The notes under the pieces: model-generated
What the model saw: only the letters and a program-made list of their open reading frames with translations
The model's database searches: none
What the model was told of the DNA's origin: nothing
Origin: Ottelia alismoides
Taxonomy: Eukaryota > Streptophyta > Magnoliopsida > Alismatales > Hydrocharitaceae
Direction of reading: 5' to 3'
Length of the DNA: 64,000 nt
Assembly (NCBI GenBank): GCA_037367405.1
Contig: JAZKJV010008261.1
Location: forward strand, 1,364,001-1,428,000
Shown here: in pieces, positions 1 to 11,712 of the stretch
How the letters are laid out: each line of letters starts with the position of its first letter
How positions within the stretch are numbered: position 1 is the stretch's first letter
Position numbers and translations under genes: made by a program

Positions 1-1361
1 AACATGGAGAGATCGAGAAATTGAGATGAAAAATCGAGATTGATGGAGAATCGAATCATGATGGTTGATTAAAAATGATTAACTAAGATCTAGAAATAAA
101 AATGATAACAAAGTTAAAATGCAAAAATTAAACTTAGATTAACCTAGATGAAAAACAAGAAAAAATGGTTCTCATCGTGACAGTGAAAAATGCCGTGATA
201 ACCTCGACGAAGGCCGACTCGTTGTCACCAGACGACTCGGAGGCTAGGCACCTCTCTGCGACATGAAGACTCTTGGAGAATAGGCTCCTCTCGCGAAAGA
301 TTGATCAAATGAGAATGAGGGAGGAGGAGCCACTTAAATAGAAAAATAATTGAATTTGATTTTTTTAGAAAAATTGAATGGAGATAAAGAGTTAAGGGAA
401 ATTTGAAATGAGATAAAGATAAGAAAGGAAATTAGTGTTAAAATTATTTACATAATTAATAATTAATTAATTATCCTCACTTTATTAAATTAACTAATAA
501 ATGTTAAATTTTTTATTTTTTGTGAGGGTTATTTAAGGGATTTAACTATATACATATACTATAAACATATGGTACATTATATACATAGTTAAATAAGGAA
601 ATTAGTTTATTTTTTATTATATTTTTTTATATTAGAAAATATTTACAATTATTTACAAATATAATATGCAAAAAAATAAATATATATAATATATAAATGG
701 TAAAATTGCATAAACAACACCAGAAAACCATCTTTCAAACCGTAACTCCAAAAATTATGAAATTACATCCATATTAAAGATAATTTAATTTAGAATACAA
801 TGAAAGTGAGTTTGGCTCAATTTGAATTCAAATGGAGCCAGAATTGATCTTTCAGTTATCGCTTTATGGTTTTTTCTTCACGTGGTTACTTTTATTCTGT
901 ATATGATTTTATTTTGCAATTATTTTTATTATTTAGAAAACATTTTTATTTACAATTTTTATTTTGAAAATTATTTAGTTGGAGGTCAATTTACGTATAA
1001 ATAAAATAGTGTAAGTATACAAATATACACAGAAAAGTATTTACAAAACATTTTTTTGGATTTTCTGATTAAGGACCCTATCTCCCCTTACTTTATTTCT
1101 GGTCGATCAGGTCAAGTCTTGATCTTCTCTCAAAGTTTGGGTTAGCCTGTATCTATTACATATATATAGTCTTTTATTATTTTCTTTATTTTTCCTTTCT
1201 TTCTTTCTTTATTTATTTTAAGTTAAAATAGTAATAGATGTACAATATTTACACACAGATTCAAGTTAGTAAGAATACATAGTTAGTATTACAGACATGT
1301 GCTTTATAAGGGACTTTAAGCTAAAATAAATGAATAAAGACGTTTAAATGTAGATTCATCA
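1..1361 (-). repeat. 3' LTR of A1, partial
   Basis: The LTR begins, on the minus strand, with TGATGAATCTACATT at 1361 and continues past position 1. Positions 1041-1361 match the first part of the 5' LTR of A1 (12010-12325). The whole segment also matches the first part of the A3 LTR (29467 to about 30560), including the AT-rich block and the motif around 180-260 (GCCTAGCCTCCGAG and GAGTCGGCCTTCG on the minus strand). No protein-coding region is expected here; the short open frames inside are chance. Confidence 0.88.
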
Positions 1362-1372
1362 TCCCCCTATGC
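1362..1372 (-). other. Polypurine tract of A1
   Basis: The minus strand reads GCATAGGGGGA directly before the LTR start TGATGAATC. This is the expected position of the plus-strand primer. The sequence resembles the G-runs that end each hairpin of the array at 3008-3477. Confidence 0.8.
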
Positions 1373-2530
1373 TTTACCTTTGCTAGTCCCTTAGCAAACA
1401 CTTATTTGAAAGAATAAGTGAATAAAAGAAGAAGAAAGGAAAAATAAAGAAATTAGGACAATATTGAGTATTAAACTTATCTTCATAAAATTGTAGTTTG
1501 GATCTCTGTCAGACCTTTGGATTATTAGTGTGGTGGAACCTTAATGGTAAATGTATTTAAAACCTAACAGCCTCTAAGTTCCACAAGACTCCTACTCAGG
1601 TCTCCTCAACAGTCAGGTCAGAACAAGTCTACATTCACAAATTCTTATGACTATGAATCTTTACTTGTACGATGTAAGTGAAATATAGCTCCCCATCTCA
1701 AAAGTAGCAAAGAAACAACCTCTCTCAATAAGGTAACTCTAGTCCCATGGTCTAGCAACTCTTTCCTCGAGGAGCGGGGATATTCCCTTCTAAGTTCAAG
1801 TACAACCAGCTCAAGAAGAGGAGATGGAGAAAATAATGAATGGTAACCAGTGTAGCTACCAATCCTTGTATGCATGACCAGTGTAGTCAAGTCATCCAGC
1901 TGTAAGCTTACAAAAATTTGACTTTGAAGCTCTTATTTTTTTCTTTATCCTTGTATATACACTCCGGCATGCATTTTACTTTTCAATCAGGCATGTCTAC
2001 TTTTGGAGATTATGCATTTTTTCCTATTTCTTTTTTTTAAATATATACAAGGTGTACATAAGGAGTTTTTCCTCTTGAGCTAGTAGACTATCCCTCTTTT
2101 GAAGTATTATTGCAACCCCACAACATCCTGTCTTTAAACCTCAATGCTACTAGATCAGGTTGAGATGTACTACCTTCCCTAGAGGAAGACGACAGGTTCC
2201 GCCTAGATGTACTACCCTCGTATGCTACTCCCAAGCCAAAAGATTCTGCCTCCTCACTACCTCCTCCATGAAGAGCTATGTGTAGAGTGGTTGTCCAAGA
2301 TAAGCCACGGTCTGAAAGAATCATGCGTGTGTTGTTAAATATTCTACTTAGACTAATTAAGATGACATGTGAACATAGTCTTATGGACTCAAAAAATTAA
2401 GTCACTAGGACCTGAAAAGTCTTAATTCCATTTCTTATAAGGTTCCTTTGAAATTAAGTGGATTAAGGTCCAACTAAGCTCCATTCTTCAATTTTATTCC
2501 AGACTTAGTTTAAATGTTAATACTATCATG
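1373..2530 (-). other. 3' non-coding domain of A1
   Basis: No coding potential. The segment aligns with 41880-42932 of A3 and 24530-25690 of A2, although A2 belongs to another LTR family. Shared blocks include the one around 2209-2232 (minus strand GGTAGCATACGAGGGTAGTA) and the one around 2085-2110 (minus strand CTTCAAAAGAGGGATAGTC). A CTACACTGGT motif occurs twice near 1850-1890. It lies between the hairpin array and the polypurine tract, which suggests a role of the RNA or cDNA rather than a gene. No function is known to me. Confidence 0.7.
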
Positions 2531-2734
2531 AAAAATGCACATGCAAATGCAAGAAATATGTACAATGCAAAGAAAAGAAAGCAAAATCTTTTTTTTGAAA
2601 TAATTTTCTAATTTTGATCTTTTTATGAATTTTTGGAAAAAAATGATGCACGTGTAAAAATAGTTTTTTTTTGAAATTTTAATTAGTTTGTAGTTTTTAG
2701 GGATTTTTAAAAGGAAAAAGGGTTAGTAAAATGT

Positions 2735-2878
2735 ATACAATTTTTTTGTTTGTTTTTCGTTTGTTTGTTTATTTTGTTATTTTTTTGTTTTTGTTTGTTT
2801 TTTGTTTGTTTTGTTTGTTTTTGTTTTTTTGTTTTTTGTTTGTTTGTTTGTTTTGTTAGCTTTTTTGATTTTTTTTGA
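2735..2878. repeat. (TTTG)n-rich low-complexity tract
   Basis: About 140 bp of TTTG/TTTTG units on the plus strand. The equivalent position of A3 (41599-41695) carries an AAAC-rich tract in the element's own sense direction, so the tract was inherited within the family rather than arising separately. Confidence 0.8.
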
Positions 2879-2957
2879 TAAAAAGGTGACCAAAGTCTAT
2901 ATACTCACATGTGGATTTTACGAGTTTACATATATATCCCAAATTAGTCATATTTAA

Positions 2958-3090
2958 AAGTACGGGTTATGTCTAAAGTATATATAAAATATATACAACA
3001 CCCCCTATACTTTGCTCAAACTATGTCCTCATAGTGATCAGAGAGCGGCAAAGGAAGACATAACTCATGCTAAGTATAGAAAAGTGAAAA
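2958..3090 (-). other. Putative 3' pseudoknot/switch element of A1
   Basis: On the minus strand the arm CTATACTTAGC, followed by ATGAGTTATGTCT, lies before GACATAGTTTGAG, the imperfect closing arm GCAAAGTATAG with its G-run, and finally AGACATAACCCGT. The order of complementary pieces is the same as in A3 (41407-41524), where pairing is better preserved. Pairing here is partly decayed. The function is not established. Confidence 0.5.
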
Positions 3091-3150
3091 GACTCCTATA
3101 CTACAACGACTCAAAGAAAAAGATGAAAAGAATAGAAGTCGGTAATCCTC

Positions 3151-3477
3151 CTATACATAGGATCAAATAATCCTAAGTATAGAAGATTGTACAAATGGGG
3201 AGAATCGAGGGAGAGAATGTACGAACTCAATGGCTCGTCTTGCCCCATATACTTAGGATAGAATAGCCCAAAGTATAGAATGTCAACAAGTTGGGGGACA
3301 ATCGAGAGATCAAAAGAATAAAAACACAAAAGAGAGGATATGAAAAACATCACTCCCCCTATACTTAGGGTAAAATATCACTAAGTATAAGCAATGATAA
3401 GAGTGATGAACATGACGAATATGAACAACAAAAATCATTCACCCCCTATACTTAGGATAGAGCATATCCTAAGTATA
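3151..3477 (-). repeat. Hairpin array of A1 (four hairpins)
   Basis: Four inverted repeats of the family TATACTTAGG/CCTAAGTATA lie at 3151-3182, about 3246-3277, 3360-3389 and 3447-3477. The last has 13-bp perfect arms (TATACTTAGGATA / TATCCTAAGTATA). On the minus strand they are followed by G-runs like the polypurine tract. The array sits directly downstream of the integrase gene and matches the arrays in A2, A3, A5 and A6. Confidence 0.8.
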
Positions 3478-3560
3478 ACATATATACATACTGAAAAGGG
3501 GTGAATGATAAAATGGAAGAAGAAAGAATGAAACGAAAGGATATACAAGAGATAGTTAGC

Positions 3561-4830
3561 TCATATATCAGACGCAGAAGATGTAATCAAAGGATCATCG
3601 TCTAATCCCACGGATATAGAATCAACGACGGACAAGAATGTATCATGATCTAAATATGGCTTCAGCAACTGTCTTTTCACAACAAATGGATGTGCGTCAG
3701 ATGACAACCTAGATATGACAATACTCCCATTGTCACACACAACTCTCATGATGAATGGTACTGACCATTTGCTTTTCAATTTTTCTGGAAACAACTTCAA
3801 CTTAGCATCAAATAACCACACTTTTTGATCAAGAGAGAAAGTCTTACTTTGAATATGTTTATCATGCCAATGCTTGACTTTCTCCTTATAGATGAGTGAG
3901 TTATCATATGCAAAGTCTCGGAATTCCAGTAATCTATTCAAATCCAATTTTCTGTTCTTTCCTGCCTTCTCATAATCAAGATTGCATACATGGAGTGCCC
4001 ATAAAGATTTGTGAATTAATCCCATTGGCAGGTGGAAAAGATTTACATACACCAACCTGTAGGGAGACATACCCAAAGGAGACTTGTACGCTGTTCGATA
4101 AGGCCATAGAATCGAATCAAGCATTTAGGACTAGTTTTTCCTATTTGGACATACAAGTTTTTGCAATATCATCTTGATCTCCCTATTTGAAATTTCTGCC
4201 AAGCCATTAGTTTGAGGGTGGTAAGAAGACACAACTCTGTGATCAATGGTGTACTACTTCACAAGCCTCTTTACTTCTCTATTACTGAAATTTCCTCCCC
4301 CATCTGAAATCAGTATTTTGGGAATCCTGAACTATGCAATAATATGGTCCTTGAGAAAAGAACACACTGTACGACTATCTGCAGCTCGGGTGGGGATACC
4401 CTCCACCCATCGACTAATATAATCCACAACGAGCAGGATGTACTGAAATCCCTGACTGATAGGAAATGGGCCCATGAAGTCTATGCTCCAAGCATCAAAA
4501 ACATCAGAAATCTGTATGTATCTTAGGGGCATGGTATCTTTGGAACCAATAGTTCCTCCCATTTTCTGACAGTCAGTACAACCTCGAACATACTCTGTAG
4601 CATCCTTAAATAATGTTGGCCACCATAAGCTACTCTGTAGAACCTTTACTGCCGTGCATTTCCCCGAGTGATTCTCACCAGATTCTAGTTTGTGATAATT
4701 CTCAAGTACACTAGCATGCTCCTCCTAAGGAATGCACCTTCTACAGATACAATCCGCACCCTCGTGAAATAGGTACGGATCCTCCCATTAGTAATAATGA
4801 ATCTTCGACAGAAATCTGTCTACCTTTTAC
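3561..4830 (-). pseudogene. Integrase of A1 (broken)
   Basis: Reading downward from about 4830: a zinc-binding region with the CTDCQK motif near 4570-4590, then the catalytic core. The first core Asp is in SIDFMGPF (near 4480), the second in ISDGGG (near 4300) and the Glu in [11 protein letters not shown] (near 4180-4200), so the D,D,E residues are still visible. The C-terminal part (3561-4124) is open for 187 codons and contains the Athila-type run YRTAYKSPLGMSPYRLVY and the SKWSVPFIM stretch that corresponds to the usual GPF/Y motif, with G changed to V. Frame changes occur around 4330 and 4125. Integrase joins cDNA ends to host DNA. This copy cannot make a full protein. Confidence 0.88.
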
Positions 4831-5327
4831 TTCGGCCAATCTTGTGGAAATATCTTGGAGATAAGATAGTTCACAATATCAACATACCATGGGAGTGAGT
4901 CCATAGACAAAATGGCCTCATCTGGAAAGGTTTCAGAAATAGGGATCATGTTTTGCTCAGAGGTCTCTACATCCGTGATACGAGAAAGGTGGTCTGCCAC
5001 AATATTTTTCACTCTGGGTTTATCTCGAATCTCTAAATCAAATTCCTGGAGAAGAAGGATCCATCTAATAAGGCATAGTTTGGCATCCTTCTTTGTCAAC
5101 AAGTATCGTATGACAGTGTGATCTGTGTACACAATAACGTGGGAACCGAGGAGGTAAGATCTGAACTTCTCTAGCCCAAACACAACTGCTAACATATCCT
5201 TCTCTGTAACTGTATAATTTTGCTGTGCTTCATCCAGAGTCTTGTTAGCATAGTGTACAGGAAATGGTATCCCATCCCTTCTCTGTCCTAAAACATCTCC
5301 AACTGTGAAATCTGAGGAATTCGTCAT
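4827..5327 (-). pseudogene. RNase H of A1
   Basis: An open run of 166 codons has the Ty3/gypsy RNase H signatures [45 protein letters not shown] and VADHLSRI. The Asp of YTDH and of VADHLSR are present. The position of the first catalytic Asp, normally in a CDASD-like motif, reads TNSSD, and the Glu position of EKE reads EKD. The same Asp-to-Asn state is seen in A3. RNase H removes the RNA strand during reverse transcription. The domain is separated from RT by a frame-disrupted connection region. Confidence 0.87.
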
Positions 5328-5339
5328 AATCTCGAAAGG

Positions 5340-6484
5340 AAGAGACTAATCAGGTGGCTGTAGGACAGGAGCACTAGTAACCATATCTTTCATCAGAGTG
5401 AACACATGGAGGACTTTCTCATCGACAACAAACTCACTCTCCTTACACAGAATCTCAGTTAAAGATCTGGCTATCATGCTGAAGTCCTTTACGAATCACC
5501 TATAGAATCGTACATGTCCCAGAATGACCTCAACTGCTTCAAATTCTGCAGTGGCTCTAACTTGGAAATCACATCAATCTTAGCGGGTCAACATCCATAC
5601 CATGGTTTAGAGATGACATGGCCCAATACAATCCCATTAGTCACCATAAAGTGACTCTTCTCCCACGGGAGCACTAGGTTTAACTCACAACAATGTTGAG
5701 GAACTCGGTCTAAATGAGAAAGACATGTGTCAAAACTATCCCCGTAGGCCGAGAAATCGTCCATGAAGACCTCAAGGAAACTACCCACTATGTCGACAAA
5801 AACCGCCAACATACACCTTTGGAATGTAGTGGGGGCATCACACAATCCAAAGGGCATCCATCTAAAGGCATATGTGCCAAACGGACAAGTGAATGCAGTT
5901 TTCTCTTGATCTCCAGGAGCGATAACAACTTGGTTATATCCTGAGTATCCATCCAAGAAGCAAAAGAACTCTTTCCCTACCAACCTCTCAATAATCTGAT
6001 CAATAGAGGGCAGCGGAAAGTGATCCTTCATGGTAGCTGAGTTCAGGTGTCAGTAATCTACACAGACACACCATGAAGTAGGTACCCGGGTCGGAATCTC
6101 TTCACCTTGTGCATTCTTTACGATAGTAATCCTGGAATTCTTCGAAATCACATGTGATTGGCTTACCCACTTGGAATCCGAAATGGGATATATAAAGCCA
6201 ACATCACACCATTTTTTGATCTCCTTCATGACAACCTCCCTTATATTTGGATTTAGACGATGCTGACATTCACGGGAGGGTTTATAGTCATCCTCTAAGT
6301 GGATATGATGCGAGCACCAAGCTGGATTAATCTCATGAAGATCTGAGATATTCCATCCTATGGCCTTGCTATTTCTCTCAAGAACCTCTAGCACGCGAGA
6401 TTCTTGTTCAGTCGTCAACTGTGAGCTGAAGATGACTAGAAACATCTGGGGGGGGGGACCTGCAAGGAAGGCATATTTCAGCAT
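5340..6484 (-). pseudogene. Reverse transcriptase of A1 (broken)
   Basis: The N-terminal part (6050-6484) includes ERNSKAIGWNISDL, HHIHLEDD, RLNPNIREVV and the WVSQSHVI stretch. A single in-frame stop at about 6050 separates it from the central part (5588-6031), which has LPSIDQIIERL, FLDGYSGYNQ, TFTCPFGT-like and FRWMPFGLCDAPTTFQRCM. The catalytic box FMDDF lies at 5753-5767, with both Asp residues intact. Below 5588 the thumb/connection region is readable only in shifted frames down to about 5340. This is a Ty3/gypsy RT of Athila type that copies element RNA into cDNA. It is inactive because of the stop and frameshifts. Confidence 0.9.
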
Positions 6485-6540
6485 TGATGGTAAAACCTTT
6501 AGCTCAGGTGGGTTCTGAATAGGTTCTACAATAACCTCTG

Positions 6541-7140
6541 TTATTCTACTGGTAGACGGTATATGATCTGTACTCTATGGACTGTCCACTTGGCTACTAT
6601 CGGCTCAACACGTAAAATCTCTAATAGATCTGCAATGAATGATCTCTGCTCAGAAAGAAGGGGCTCATCAGGGTGTTTAGCATTTATATCAATTACCGAC
6701 TCAGATATCTCAGCAATAATCTCAGAAAGATGTCTCTCATCTGTCATTACTCAGGATATTCAACGAATGGCTCAGATTTCTGTACCTCAAAACTCTCAGA
6801 CTGAGGCATATCACCAGTAATCTCAGAAAAGTGTGTCAAAAGAATATCAGAAGGTGCATCTAAAGACTCAGATTGATCCTCAGAAATCAACTCAAACTGC
6901 TCATCATCAACTAGCTCAATTAGACCACCAAGGGAACTCATGTCGATTGTGCTTTCCATAGAGTCCTTTTGGGAAAGGAACTCTTGGGTATCTATGAAAT
7001 CAGTGAAAAGATCTGTCTCTTAAAATTCAACAAGAAAATCACAGTCTTCTAGCTCTGATATAACTTTCTCTATCTCATCTGCTGGTGGTGGTAGTGATGG
7101 TCTAGGATCAGAGTTCATCTCAATTTTCACCTTGTCACTA
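6541..7140 (-). pseudogene. Acidic spacer between protease and RT of A1
   Basis: Two open pieces (6747-6959 and 6541-6747) encode Ser-, Glu- and Asp-rich sequence with motifs such as MSSLGG, ISEDQSESLDAPS and DEPLLSEQRSFIADL. They align with a continuous 215-codon frame in A3 (37442-38089). No enzymatic motif is visible. It is the polyprotein linker between protease and RT, now interrupted. Confidence 0.7.
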
Positions 7141-7149
7141 CGAGAGTGA

Positions 7150-7671
7150 AAGATGATCTTTCTAGTACCATAATTAACTGCTGCTTCGGTCGTTCAGAGG
7201 AATGATCAACCTAGTATGATCGGGGTATGGAGTAACAGTGCAGTTGTGTCCATATCCATGACAACAAAATCAACATGGAATTTCATTCCCTGCACCATTA
7301 CAATAACGTCTTCTAAAATGCCTCTTGGCCTCTTAATCAATCTATCAAGAAACTGAAGGATCGTCCTAGTTGTTTTAAGAGGCCCTAATCGAAATTCAGT
7401 TAGCAAAGAAGAAGGCATGAGATTAATGGAAGAACCACTATCAAGAAGAGTACGATCAAATTCCTGATCAAAGATATGGCAACGGATGTGAGGTGCTCCC
7501 TTGTCTTTTTTTAGATAGGAGGTTACTGATGGCATGGACTGTGGCCATGGTCAATATGAGTTTCTCTATTTCCTTTTGTCTATTCTGCCTTGGTTGACGC
7601 TTTTGTGTACATGCCTCTTTCATTCCCTTTTTTACTGTAGGCATGTATTCCATGTCCTTAAGGAGTGGCAT
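7150..7671 (-). pseudogene. Retropepsin (protease) of A1
   Basis: The N-terminal part (7468-7671) has the MKEACTQKRQ and LTMATVHAISNL motifs. The core frame (7206-7535) has the aspartic protease box LLDSGSSINLMP, with DSG at 7434-7442 intact, then LGPLKTTRTILQFLDR, the flap-like GMKFHVDFVVMDMD and the closing PIILG. The two frames are offset at about 7500. A single-domain retroviral-type aspartic protease would cut the element polyprotein. Its frame is broken, so it is probably inactive here. Confidence 0.87.
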
Positions 7672-7696
7672 CTTTAAAAAGATGTTCTGTAAGATC

Positions 7697-8170
7697 TCAA
7701 ACTCCAGGATCAGATATGGTTGTTTTAAATTTTTGATTTATTTTAGATTTAAGAGCAGAAGGAAATGGCACAGAATCAGAATAAACATTCAAACGTTCAT
7801 TTCCGTTATTAAAAGTAGAATCCTCATGTACCAAAGGACAACCAAAATCTGTCTGTATAATGTTGTTCAAATTAGGTGAAGGAAAAACAGAATCTAAAAC
7901 AGAACGGGATGCTGCTGTTGGTGAAGAGGAAGAATCCGCGACTGGTGTGTTCTCCCTTGCCGATGGGGATCTACATCTGCCTAGTGAAGGTGATGGTGAA
8001 GGCGGTGAAACTCCAAACTTTGGTGCTGCTACACTAGGCCTCTCGACTGCTGGTGAAGGAGATGATGTGGAAGACGATGCTCTCTCAGTGGTTAGATCTC
8101 CTGACCCCAACTGGTGCGTAGGCGGTTGCAATCTCCTACGGCTCCTGAGATGAATGACATCATTAAACAT
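7697..8170 (-). pseudogene. Ser/Pro-rich linker between gag and protease of A1
   Basis: An open run of 157 codons, rich in Ser and Pro, ends in NNIIQTDFGCPLVHEDSTFNN and YSDSVPFPSALKSKI. The same ending is found in A3 at 36698-36840. There is no known domain. It joins the gag C-terminus to the protease and is likely disordered. Confidence 0.65.
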
Positions 8171-10286
8171 GTAAAATCAAGGGACATACCTGTCTCGGGG
8201 GTGGGCGGGCTATTGGCTACCTGCACCTTACGACTGAAGTTGTTGGGGTCGACTTTGACTTGTGCTAGAATCAGTATCTCAGTGGTGGTCAGGTCATCGA
8301 TCCGCTGAGTCAGTCCGTTCATGTTCTTCATGAGCAATGCAAGTTGGTCCAGTGCTGGTTGATTGAAAGGGCCTCAGGGTGCTCATTGACTGGCTATCGT
8401 TGATACTGATAGTACAGAGGCTGTTGGTAACCATATAGATTCTGATAATTAGGATGAGGAGAAGGATACTATCCATAATATGCAGCCTGCTGCTGGTTAG
8501 GATGAGAAAAATACATAGACTGCTGTTGTGGCTGGCCTTGTCTCTAGTTTTGGAACTGTGGTGGAGACTGATAATGAGGCTGGAACTACTGGTGTTGGTA
8601 CTGCTACTGTCTGCCTCCCTGAAACTGGTGGGCGGGTCTCTGACCCTGCTGTGAACCAACTGGCCTTGTCCTAACGGACAGGGCTAGTTTCGCTCACGAT
8701 CAAAACATATGCCATTGACCTCTTGAATGGCAGGTGGAGTTGGAGACTGCTGCTCAGGAATATAGGCTACTTCATGTTGGTACGAAACTATCTGATGTGA
8801 ATGCTGCTGAACCTGATCAGGGGTGTGCACGTAGTAGACATGCTGAACTGTGGATGGTCCTCCGCTACTTTGCTGGGTGGAAGAAGTCTGCTCCCTAGTA
8901 GAGGTATGGGCTGCTACACTCGTACTGTGAACTGCACTGATCTTACTCACATGAAGCTCCAGGTGCTTTGTTATCTCATCTAGATTATACAGGTTCTTCG
9001 TCCTCTGTTCGATCACTTGAAGCTTATCAATCTCCTGGGATTGTTTTTCTATAATGTCCACTTTTGATAGGTGGTTTCCAATGATGGTCATGTAAGAGTT
9101 GTCCACCCTATCCACTTCATGTGATGCCGTTATATTGACAACCTTGTAAGGTACTGTAGGGGAGGTGACATGGTGCTTCTAAAAAAGCACGTGAAGACGA
9201 AAGAGTTGCTGAACTCTCCACCATCTCCTCAAAAATTTAATAAAGAACATCCTCGTACTTGTTGAAATGGCTCCCCTCACAAGCAGCATCTACCAGCTTC
9301 TGATTCTCTATGTTTAGACCCCCAAAGAAATTTTGCACAAGGCTTATCTTTGGAATATCATGATGGGGGCACTTCTCTGTCAGATCTTTGAATCTTTCCC
9401 ATGCCTCATGAATAGGTTCCTGGGACATCTGTGAGAAATTAGTAATCAAGGATCGCATTTGGCTGAGTCATCTGAGCGGGTAATATTTTTTCAGAAATGC
9501 GGACCTCTTCGCAAGTAGTGATAACTTTCCCCAAGTGATTTAGCCAATATAATGATGTGTCCATTAGACTGAATGGGAAGGCGGTCATCTTCACTACCTC
9601 TAATGGGACATTTGGGTAGTGTACTGTTCCACAAATGAGATCGAACTGCTGGAGGTGTACGTAAGGTTCTCCATTAAAATTTCCATGGAATATTGGGAGA
9701 AGAGGTAAAATAGCAAGATTAAGCTCAAAATACCCATGAATTGCAGGGATTTGTATCCACGAATTTGTTTGTCCTTCCCCTGGATTATAAGCATCCTTTA
9801 ATGTAAGCTTAGCCACATGTTCTATGCCAGGGTCTTCTCCCCCATTCCTACCTCCACCATTGTTTCTATCCTCCTCTCTCCTATCTTGTCTCAGCTTGAG
9901 AATCATGTCTCTGAATACGTCTAAAAATTAGCCTTCTTTGTTAAATGGGCTTGAATTGGTTGAATGGAGGCTAACATGATGCTGTTGATCTCGCTCTGCT
10001 CTGACATGGTTCCCTTTCCCTTTGGTGGCATCAAGTGTCCGATGTCTGACTCTGAAAATATGGATGACACTCGATTAGTTCTCATAAATGATGGAGTCTC
10101 ATATACTAATTCGAGATTAAAGCCAATCTCAAATAGCGGGTTGATGGATGCCGTGAAAGGTGAATTGGAGAAAGAGGAATATTCAGGAAGTGAGTCTCTC
10201 AGGATAGAAGGTGAACGGGTCGGAGTGTAGAATGAGTTCGCAAAGTTCGAATGAGAAATACTCTTGTCCGACATCTTCGAAATCAA
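8171..10286 (-). pseudogene. gag of A1 (broken)
   Basis: Reading downward: an N-terminal piece 9921-10286 (start near 10271, motif MPPKGKGTMSEQSEI); a core piece 9439-9906 with AIHGYFELNLAILP, FHGNFNGEPYVHLQQF and AFPFSLMDTSLYWL; then a frame change and 9237-9458 with SQEPIHEAWERFKDLTEKCP and NFFGGLNIENQKLVDAACEG. Further down, 8684-9115 is a coiled-coil-like and Gln/Ser-rich tail. Below it a Gln/Tyr/Pro-rich tract (about 8300-8680) is readable only across stops, and 8092-8337 closes the gene. This is the Athila-type capsid protein that packages element RNA. At least three breaks make it a pseudogene. Confidence 0.85.
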
Positions 10287-10289
10287 TAG

Positions 10290-11690
10290 GCAGGATGCGA
10301 GAGCACGAAGGTCAATGCAAGAGTGAAAATGAGTGAAGGCACAAATTGCACAAAAGGATCTCTAGCACCAGCAATCAAACATAATAAAAACCCCTAATTC
10401 ACCAACTCAACTCAATGTGAAGACCGTGACGGTTCGGTCAATTATCTTGTCAAATTTTATTTTAGGTGATAAATCAATCCATCAGAGTAGTTAACGAGCT
10501 GTTAGGAGTCCAATGCTCCCAAGAGACTGTCCCAATCTCACAACTAGTTTTTCCCAGCCAATATGGGTTGCGAACCGTTTACCAGCTACCCAATCTACCC
10601 ACTCTGCCAAGGAAGTCCCGGACCGATTACCGGCTACTCGGTGAAGTCCTCACTGGAGAACAACTAATCACAAGACTAGTAGTTTGAAGAGAGTTCGGGC
10701 ATGGCTCTATTCTAGTGTGCGGGTTGCTCTCTCGCTGCAGATAAATAAAAAAGGAGGGGACTCTCCCTAAAACAATGATTTTTCCTTATGTTTATTTTTG
10801 GGGTTGAGTTTTCTTTAGCAGTCCCGAATTTTAGGCAGTTGTCACTTGGTTTGAATATTTTCAGTGAATCGCCTACCAAGTGTCCAATTTCCTTTTTAAC
10901 TTAAAACAAGGAAAGAGATAGGAAATGCCAATGCACGATTAAACACAATGATGCATGTAGAGTTTAGAGATGCGCACCTTGTTGCCAACACTCTACATGC
11001 AAAATGATCCGTGCAGAATTTAAATACAAAAAAATAAACTAGACTATATGATGCAAGAGAACTGTCCTAACAATAGCTTCTATTAACATGCAAGAACCAA
11101 TTACATTTGACTAAGTCCAATTACGCTCTATTCTATAGGTACAAAAATTCTTGTTTAGGATTTTTGGACCTAACTAATTACCTGGCTCAAGCAAATTAAT
11201 TAAAGCAATCAATAGGTAGCTCAATAAATCCGCGTGAATCAATGAAAAATAAGGCGATGAAAACAAAACCGGTGAGGTCTCCCAAGTGCACCGACACTTG
11301 GCGAAAAGACCCCGCAACAAATGCATGTCCTTTTACAAGTGTTGAAATGCTAGAAATAAATAAAAGAAAGTCTATTTTTTTCAAATGCTTGGTGTCCTTC
11401 AAATCTTCTCCTCCTCCTCTCACGCTCTTCTGCGGCTTTGAGATGAATCAAGCTGCCTCTGCTTCCCTTGGGTGCTTCGACTCTCCTAGGATTGACTCCT
11501 TCGCTCCGCGAGCCATCGCAAGAAAAAGGAAAGAAAGAATGTGTAAGAAACACAATTATAAAATATGAGAAGAAAAAATAAAATAAATACAGCGAATATG
11601 AACAATGAAATAATGTCGAAAAAAATATAAACAAATATGTACAACCAAGAATGGCATGTCAAAAGAGAAAGCTAACTACCCTAACCGTGC
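10290..11690 (-). other. 5' leader of A1
   Basis: Long untranslated leader between primer-binding site and gag. It shares ordered blocks with A2 and A3. These are an 'agagccg'-rich block at about 11400-11530, a hairpin at 11275-11312 (inner arms CCAAGTG / CACTTGG, outer arms pairing GGTCT with AGACC), GGTAGCYGGTAA-like repeats at about 10570-10640, and a block TTGACAAGATAATTGACCG (10435-10453, minus strand) that is identical in A1, A2 and A3. No conserved open frame is seen. Confidence 0.75.
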
Positions 11691-11709
11691 CTCCTCGGCA
11701 ACGATGCCA
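11691..11709 (-). other. Primer-binding site of A1 (tRNA-Asp type)
   Basis: The minus strand reads TGGCATCGTTGCCGAGGAG three bases after the LTR end. It matches 15 of the 18 positions of TGGCGCCGTTGCCGGGGA, the complement of the plant tRNA-Asp(GUC) 3' end. All three differences are C:G to T:A changes. Confidence 0.85.
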
Positions 11710-11712
11710 TTT

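Noticed and set aside
8294..8659. 121-codon Ser/Thr-rich frame on the minus strand, with a relative at 35901-36239
   Set aside because: It is a shifted reading of the Gln/Tyr/Pro-rich gag tail of A1 and A3, not a separate gene.
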